From assembly GCA_963693085.1 (NCBI GenBank), contig OY856412.1:349344457-349408456 (forward strand): 64,000 bases of DNA. Direction: 5' to 3'. The position numbers and the translations under genes were made by a program. Origin of the DNA: Alisma plantago-aquatica (taxonomy: Eukaryota; Streptophyta; Magnoliopsida; Alismatales; Alismataceae). The notes under the pieces were generated by a model. It ran no database searches and had not been told where the DNA came from. It saw only the letters and a list, made by a program, of their open reading frames with translations. Every line of letters starts with the position of its first letter. Position 1 is the stretch's first letter. Below are positions 57,771-64,000 of this stretch, in pieces.

Positions 57771-58435
57771 ACATATTGAAAAGGATATAGAAATTATACC
57801 TTTGCCTTGTGAATTAGGGGGATTCATGATTTTAACAATGTGAATTACTCCCCCTCAATCTATGCTTACTCTAACCTGCATAGTTAGTCTATCTACACAA
57901 AGAAATTATAGCATACATGTACTATATGGTCCTTTACACACCACATGATAAAGCATATAATGAACAAGAAAAGGATCTCATAAGCAATAAATAGCAGTAT
58001 GAAAAAAATAGCAATATGATTGAGTTTCAAGATATTGAAGTTCTCTCCCCCTTTTGACATTATCAAAAAGTGAGGGGGGGGGGTAGAAGAGCATACAATC
58101 AAGTCTTCTCCAAACACAATCAAGCAGATAATCATACAAGCAATCACATGTCATACATTAACTAAAGATGAAAGAAACACACAAGCTAAGTCATAATCAA
58201 AATATGAACAAAATATAGCACCAACTCATACGATTTAACTAATAAAAGAGAAAGAGTGCACATAGTATAGATTACAACTCAGAAGCATGTTCTCATAAAG
58301 CAACTACAAGCAAAAAGCGATGAAAAAGTAAAGGTAAAATAGTACATCTCAGATAATGTGTACACATGTTTCTAAAACAAAATATCCTAGAAAGATATAT
58401 ATGATCAACAAACTAGACTAAAAACTAAGAAACAA
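57771..58435 (-). other. 3' non-coding region of the SIRE-type element
   Basis: The AT-rich stretch between the end of the env-like ORF and the polypurine tract has no recognisable coding sequence. A G run lies at 58074-58083. The ORF at 57893-58147 is a hydrophobic chance frame. Confidence 0.45.
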
Positions 58436-60084
58436 CTAGACATCCAAATTGTCTATGTCCACAACATTATCATCATCAGCTCTAGGCTTGTAGTCCTCAT
58501 CTCCATCTAAACATGCAATAGTAGTGGCTTCATCACCAAAATCACCACTAGAGCCATCACCATCATCAGAACCATCCTCACCATCACCATCATTGTCGTC
58601 AGTAGCAGAAGTCTCAGCATCAACCTAGTCAGGCATCTCCTCGTCCATAGAAGGACCAAATCCATGACCGGGCCAACAAGAATTGTGCTCATCCCAAGTC
58701 ATACCAAGAGCATTGAGCTCATTGGCCTAAGGGAAGGAAGGAGCAGAATTTCTAAGACTGGAAAGTAGAGTGACCAAGGGGCTAGCAGGTAGACGGGAGA
58801 AGAACCACCAACAACAGAGGGTGTTGGAGAAGCAACGGAAGGCTCAGGGGTAGGGTAGGAATGATGATTATTCATAGGAAGAATAATCACTACTGGGGAA
58901 AGGCTGGTAGGCGGGGTAGGGGTGAGCACATGATATGTTCATGTTTGACATGATTGAACATAAATCTTGGTGCAGGTGCTCCTAAACCTAAAGGTTGTAT
59001 GCCTGTTGGTACATCATGTAGCCCATGAGGGTTTCATTAGACACACAAAACAAGGCACATGTAGGTCAAGGTGGCTGAGAAGGAGGATCTCAGGTAGAGG
59101 TGGAGGCAGGGGCTGCAAGGGCATAGGCTGGGGGTGAAGCACTGGGTGTGGTGGAGGCAAAGATAGGCACGGACTTCTGAATTGTGGTCTCACTGATACA
59201 TATACCTTTCCTGGCATGCTTGTAGTGGAAGTCAGAAAAGAGTGATTTCTTAGTGCCGAATTGAAACAAACCACAAATCAGAGATGGATAAGGTGGATTG
59301 GTGCCTTGGGTGTTCTTACCAGAGTCAAAATAGGTCATGTGGTGGAGAATGTATCTTGACCATTTGACTCTGATATTCTCTAGAATGTGGTACATTATGA
59401 CTGCAGTGTTCTCTGTAATATATGTTTGATTTTTCTTGGGATGGATGTTTTAGTTGACCACTAGGGCTAATATATGTTTTCTGGGATCGAGGGAGGAGGA
59501 GGGTAGGGTTCTCTTCTTTTTGTAAGGAACATCGAGTTTCTTTAGGTAGTGATGGATATTAGGAAGAGTGAACTCAGTCTGCTTGTAGAAACCCTGAGGA
59601 TCCAAAAGGTCAAAATACTCTCTGTAATTTTTACACTAGGTGTCATTCTCATCATCTCCTAAGAAGAATACATTGATGATATCTTTAGATATTTAAAATC
59701 TCTTCTCGGAAATCATGGATGTAAGATCACTTGAGTATTCAGCGGGGGTACAAGGGTGTCATAATTCCAATGTAAGTTAGCATAGAATTCGTGAACTACT
59801 TTTATACTTGTCATATAATTATGAAAGCAGTCTCGTTTGATAGCCAGGGCTAAAAGGTGATGAACAGCTAGCAACCTCTCTACTTGGTCTATGACAACTT
59901 GACGCCTAGGGCTAGGCTCAAACAAGGCTCTAAATAGAAAATGACTCCTAGGAAGAAGGTCCTTACAACTATTTATAGCCTCTATTGAGACAAAGGAGGT
60001 GTCATCGAAAGGAACCAAGCGAGATGACGAAGAGGATGATGGAGCATTGCTAGGGGTGGGTCTCTTTCTTCTATGAGAAGCCAT
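58436..60084 (-). pseudogene. SIRE env-like third ORF (plant retrotransposon protein)
   Basis: The start MASHRRKRPTPSNAPSSSSS leads into a conserved domain of the type found in the third ORF of sireviruses (PF20167-like). It shows LVPFDDTSFVS, the VERLLAVHHLLALAIKRDCF helix and VHEFYANLHWNYD, then YHILENIRVKWSRYILHHMT near 59340-59395. A Pro-rich stretch (59090-59150) and an acidic C-terminus (DNDGDGEDGSDDGDGSSGDF, ending at 58436) follow. Frameshifts and stops interrupt it, for example near 59713 and 59090. Its function is unknown in all sireviruses; the env label rests on position, not on proven entry function. Confidence 0.65.
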
Positions 60085-60690
60085 GGGGGTGAAAAGAAGG
60101 ATAAGAAGAGAGCATATGCACAAAGCAAACCACCAAAACCATCCAAACACCACAGAAGAGAAAGAGGGAAGGTTTAGGGCAACCTATCTAGGCCGAAAAA
60201 GGGATAGGATAGGGAAGGCAAGGGTTTGGGTTGAGAGATTAGGGTAGAAGAAGGGCAATCAGTAGGCTATTCTCTAGTTGAGAGGAAGAATAGTCGACCG
60301 AACTCAACATAAGTTGGCTTCAACCCGCTGATTGGTCGAGTTCTGAGAGTGGGAAACTCAACCGATTGGTCCATTTCAAAATAGCTCTCAGCCACGAATC
60401 GGTCGAGTTTGTCCTGGGGGAACTCGACCAATGGTCAACTGGGCCTAAAACCATCAAACTCAATTATTAGCCATATGAATGCTAATTAAATTCATTTTTC
60501 ATGTCTATTATGTATATTAAACATACCTAGGCACATATCACTCATCATTCAGTACTATTTAGTGATAAAAACCTGAAGTTCAAGAAAAGACCAAAAACAA
60601 GTGAAACTAAGCATGTCAACAAGAAAATTTTAGAAATTTTAGACAAACAAGGTGATATAAGCATGAGCAAGACATACAGGATGAAAGCAA
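60085..60690 (-). other. Spacer between SIRE pol and the env-like ORF, with LTR-like motifs
   Basis: At 60270-60440 the spacer has a block collinear with part of the LTR (57185-57300): AACTC(A/G)ACCGATTGG, then TCCTGGGG(G/A)AACTCGAC, both in the same orientation. The rest shows no ORF with known motifs. It could supply a promoter or splice signal for the third ORF, but that is speculation. Confidence 0.5.
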
Positions 60691-61490
60691 CTAGCTAGAT
60701 AACATGTCAATATCATCTGAAGCAATTATAAGTAGTTTAGATCTAATGAAGATAAATTTCTCTCTAGCTAAAGGTTTGGTGAAAATGTCCGCCAACTGAT
60801 TTTCCGTGTCCACATTCATGATATAAATATCCTTTTTGGCAATGTGATCACAAAGAAAATGATGATGAACCTCTATATGTTTAGCTCTACTATGCAATAT
60901 AGGATTATAAGAAAGATTGATTGCACTAGTATTATCACAATAGATAGGAGAAGCATCAAAATGTATGTTAAAGACTTAGAGCATTTTCTTCATCCATAGG
61001 ACTTGGGCACAACAACTAACAATTGCAATGAACTCAGCCTCGATAGTTGATAATGCCACGGTGCTCTGTTTCTTAGAAAACTAAGACACCAAGCATGGTC
61101 CTAGGAGGAAGCAAGTGCCACTTGTGAACTTTCTATCAACCAAACAACCTGCGTAATTAGCATCACTATATGCTATAAGAGTAAAGTCCCTTGAATTAGG
61201 GTACCATAGCCCAAAGATTTGAGTTTTGGCTAAGTACCTCAAAATCCTCTTAACAACAATAAGATGTAATTTCCTAGGACTTGATTAAAAGAAAGCACAC
61301 AAGCCAACACTAAACATAATGTCAGGTCTAGAGGCAGTTAAATAAAATAAACTTTCAATCATACCTCTATAGAGCTTCTCATATACCTTCTCACCTTCTT
61401 CATATCTATCAAGTTTGGTGGTGTTGGACATGGGTGTGTCCATCAGCTTCATGTTCTCCATTCCAAAGCATTTGAGTAGCTCATTGGTGT
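60691..61490 (-). pseudogene. SIRE-type Copia RNase H
   Basis: The end of pol reads RAKHIEVHHHFLCDHIAKKD then ADIFTKPLAREKF and stops at 60691. Upstream the minus strand keeps fragments of the RNase H core, such as the region around 61000-61050 that corresponds to EAEFIAI-type motifs. Several stops occur. It is the 3' end of the polyprotein. Confidence 0.75.
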
Positions 61491-62396
61491 ACTTACCTTG
61501 GTTGATGAAGTTTCTATCTTTGGTTTACTTAATTTAGAAGCTGAGGAAGAAAGTAAGCTAACCCATCATGCTCATCTCGAACTCACTCTGCATAAGAGAA
61601 CTAAACTCCTTGCAAAGATCAAGATTAGTCCCGCCAAATATGATATCATCAACAAAAATTTGAATGATGAGAAAATTGCTAGAAGTGTGTTTTAGAAATA
61701 GAGTAGAATCGACTTTGCCCATGACATAACCATTGTCTAACAAAAAGTTCTTTAGTTTCTCATACCTAGCTCGAGGTGCTTGTTTGAATCCATAGAGAGA
61801 TTTTTGTAACAAATAAACATGGTTAGGTAGCTTGTCATTTTCAAATCCCAGTGGTTGAGCAACAAATACTTCCTCCTCAATTGTACCATTCAAAAATGCA
61901 CTTTTAACATCCATTTGATATAGAAAGAAATTCTTATAACTAGAAAGGGTAGGTAGAATTCTAAAAGATTTAAGTCTAGCAACGAAACATAAGTTTTATC
62001 AAAATTAATACCTTCCTGCTGATTGTAGCCTTGAGCCACTAACCTTGCTTTGTTCCTTACCACCTTGCCATTGTCATCAAGCTTGTTTTGGTAGACCCAC
62101 TTGGTGCCAATGATTTTTCTATCACTCGGTCTTGGCACGAGAGTCCACACTCGGTTCCTCTCAAATTGCTCTAGTTCCTTCTGCATGGCTAGGATTCACT
62201 CGTCATCTCCATGAGATTCATTGATGTTCTTTGGCTCCAACTGTGAGATGAAGGTACTATCTACTTGTTCTTTGTTGTAGGTAGCTTGTGTCTTCACTCT
62301 CTCGAATGGATCACCAATGATTAGCTCTTTGGGATGACTCTTTGCGAAGTGAGGAGTGGGATCCTTCTTCTCTTCATCTTCTACTTCAACCACCTA
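61491..62396 (-). pseudogene. SIRE-type Copia reverse transcriptase
   Basis: Segments give MQKELEQFERNRVWTLVPRP, IIGTKWVYQNKLD, KARLVAQGYNQQEGI, MDVKSAFLNGTIEEEV, SLYGFKQAPRARYEKL and the catalytic FVDDIIFGG at about 61620-61650. The frame changes near 61915-61990. Stops and one frameshift disable it. The linker upstream (62196-62393) is charged and separates RT from integrase. Confidence 0.85.
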
Positions 62397-63338
62397 CTAA
62401 CCTTTATTGTCAATGTTGAGGTCTTGTAAGACTGGAATTAAGTCATTTGCAACATCATCATCAACAACATTCTTTCCAATAGAAGGGTTAGATTCAATAA
62501 ACTTAACATTAATGGATTCTTCAATTTTAGACAGTTCAATATTGAGAACTATATAAGCCCTACTTGTAGTGTTATAGCCTAGGAAGAAAGCCTTGTACGA
62601 TTTCAGACCAAACTTGTCGAGAGAATTCTTCCTGTTCAAAACAAAACAAGGACATCCAAAAATGTGAAAGACGTCAATGGATGGCTTTCTACCACGCTAA
62701 AACTCATAGGGGGTTTTCTTCAAAGATGGGTGTGTGAAAACTCAGTTTTGCACAAAGCCTGAGGTGCTGATAGCTTCAGCCCAAAACTTCTTTATAGTGT
62801 CATACTCTAGAAGCATGGTCCTCACCATCTCCTGTAGTGTCCTATTATTTCTCTCTACTACCCCATTTTTTTGAGGTGTACGAGGAGAAGAGAAATTGTG
62901 TAAGTAACCAGATTTTTCACAAAAATGCTCAAAAAGATCATTTTTGAACTCTCCTCCATGGTCACTACAGATAGAAACAATCTGACAAGAAGCTTCATTT
63001 TCAACTCATTTACAAAATCTCGATAAAACATCTAGAGTATCACTTTTAGAGACGAGAAATAATGTCCAAGTATAGCGAGAGAAATCATCAACAATCACAA
63101 TACAATACTTGGAACCACAAAGCATTTGAGTTCTCATAGGTCTGAATAGATCAATATGAAGAAGCTCAAGAGCTCTTTTGGTACTAAGAACTCCTTTGGA
63201 TTTGAAGGAGGACTTGGTTTTCTTTCCTTGTGTGTAAGTTTGGCATTCCTCATCCATTTTGAAATCCAATTTAGGAAGTCCATGAACCAATTCCTTTTTG
63301 CTCAATTTCTTCATTTGATGCATAATAACATGACCCAA
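62397..63338 (-). pseudogene. SIRE-type Copia integrase
   Basis: The minus strand gives the end of the zinc-binding domain and LLHIDLFRPMRTQML. The core follows with VIVDDFSRYTWTLFLVSKSD and SDHGGEFKNDLFEHFCE, and the Glu in GVVERNNRTLQEMVRT. The C-terminal part has GRKPSIDVFHIFGCPCFVLN and LGYNTTSRAYIV. Stops lie near 63006, 62750 and 62697. Confidence 0.85.
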
Positions 63339-63400
63339 CTGGCGATGTCAAAGAGAAATGCCATTTTTATCCACAACTAAGCATCTATCAAGTACGGGAT

Positions 63401-63730
63401 TTAGAGAATCAAGCAAAATAACATATAGATTACCATTTCTAGTTCCCTTATATATATCATTGTGAGGGAATCTAGAAGCCAACATTCTAAAGAAGTAAAT
63501 AGAACAAGATAATCATTGTCACAAAGTTGGCTTATCAAATTGTGATGTAGGCCATCAACAAGAAAAACATTTTTAATACAAAGCTTGTTGCCTACATCAC
63601 CCTCACCTATTACCTTACCCTTTTTATTGTCCCCAAAAGTCACCGATTCTCCTTTCTTCTTCATGAATTTGTTGAAATGGATGATTTACCTGTCATATGC
63701 TTTGAGCAGTCACTATCAACAATCCACCTT
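63401..63730 (-). pseudogene. SIRE-type Copia protease and GAG-pre-integrase region
   Basis: The aspartic protease site reads WIVDSDCSKHMTG near 63690-63726, with the Gly of the active site replaced by Asp. It is followed by FGDNKKGKVIGEGDVGNK and VFLVDGLHHNLIS. A stop and frame change interrupt it near 63660 and 63480. Confidence 0.75.
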
Positions 63731-63759
63731 CTTTTGACCTACATGAAAGAAGGATGTCG

Positions 63760-64000
63760 GTTCCCAACTCAAACTTTGGGATCTGAGGTTAGCTTGGGGA
63801 CCCATTTCATCTTTGGGTTGGTCCCCTTTGGCTTGTAAGGACAATAAGTAGAATAATGGTCATCACATTTACAGTGAGCACATACCATTGGGTTTTTAGA
63901 GTCGGAAGTCTCTCCATGGAAGAAAGGAGGTTCCACACTCTTCTTCTTACCCTTACTCTTATTCTTGTTCTTACCCTTAAGAGAAGTCTCATCATATCCT
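63760..64000 (-). pseudogene. SIRE-type Copia gag C-terminus, runs off the window
   Basis: The minus strand carries a Lys-rich stretch (KGKNKNKSKGKKKSVEPPF) and a zinc knuckle CAHCKCDDHYSTYC at about 63848-63890, followed by KMKWVPKLTSD. The knuckle keeps C-x2-C-x4-H-x4-C spacing. The rest of gag and the 5' LTR lie beyond 64000. Confidence 0.75.

Overview
The window is nuclear DNA of a flowering plant, probably a monocot. It holds one recognisable host gene with introns, whose coding exons are GC-rich as is common in monocots. Most of the rest is nested transposable elements in AT-rich DNA. No bacterial, organellar or viral-genome features are seen. All calls come from reading the sequence; no database was searched.

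Host gene (about 1.6-8.8 kb, + strand): a complete four-exon BREVIS RADIX (BRX) family gene, coding 3751-8343, about 438 residues. It has the N-terminal cysteine/KSLTSQ motif and two BRX domains. It lies downstream of a degenerate Copia fragment (60-480) and has a long leader with several candidate TATA boxes and splice donors.

Repeat-rich spacer (8.9-10.56 kb): a CACTA-like subterminal remnant, a three-unit 143-bp tandem repeat, TA/TG microsatellites, and a tandem cluster of tRNA-derived SINE copies with visible A and B boxes.

Nested retrotransposon block (10.56-41.83 kb): a 5'-truncated + strand Copia element contains an internal tandem duplication, so its RNase H segment is fused in frame to a second integrase. 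Copy 1 is interrupted by an LTR-derived insertion (12878-15923, duplicated target GAGTC). Copy 2 is split by a Ty3/Gypsy chromovirus on the - strand (17981-38923, duplicated target TGTAC, LTRs about 4.75 kb). That Gypsy element is itself split between RNase H and integrase by a full-length L1-type LINE (24060-30645, 18-bp target duplication). Copia resumes at 38924 and ends with its 3' LTR (39589-41827). All these reading frames carry stops or frameshifts.

DNA transposon block (42.6-54.6 kb): a 756-bp CACTA element (duplicated target ATC), a 700-bp hAT element (8-bp duplication CTTGGTTG) inside a degenerate minisatellite, and a 9.4-kb PIF/Harbinger element (45238-54622) with 15-bp TIRs and a duplicated TAA. 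The Harbinger element is the most interesting object here. On the - strand it carries a SANT/Myb-like protein and a spliced DDE transposase, as expected. It also carries a GRF-type zinc-finger protein, a coiled-coil ORF, a second diverged SANT-like ORF and a further 3' exon. A 0.9-1.0 kb tandem duplication lies in the predicted leader intron.

Right edge (56.3-64.0 kb): a - strand SIRE-type Copia element with its 3' LTR, polypurine tract, env-like third ORF and broken pol. Its gag runs off the window. A recurring theme is that four unrelated LTR families here each carry arrays of short palindromes.
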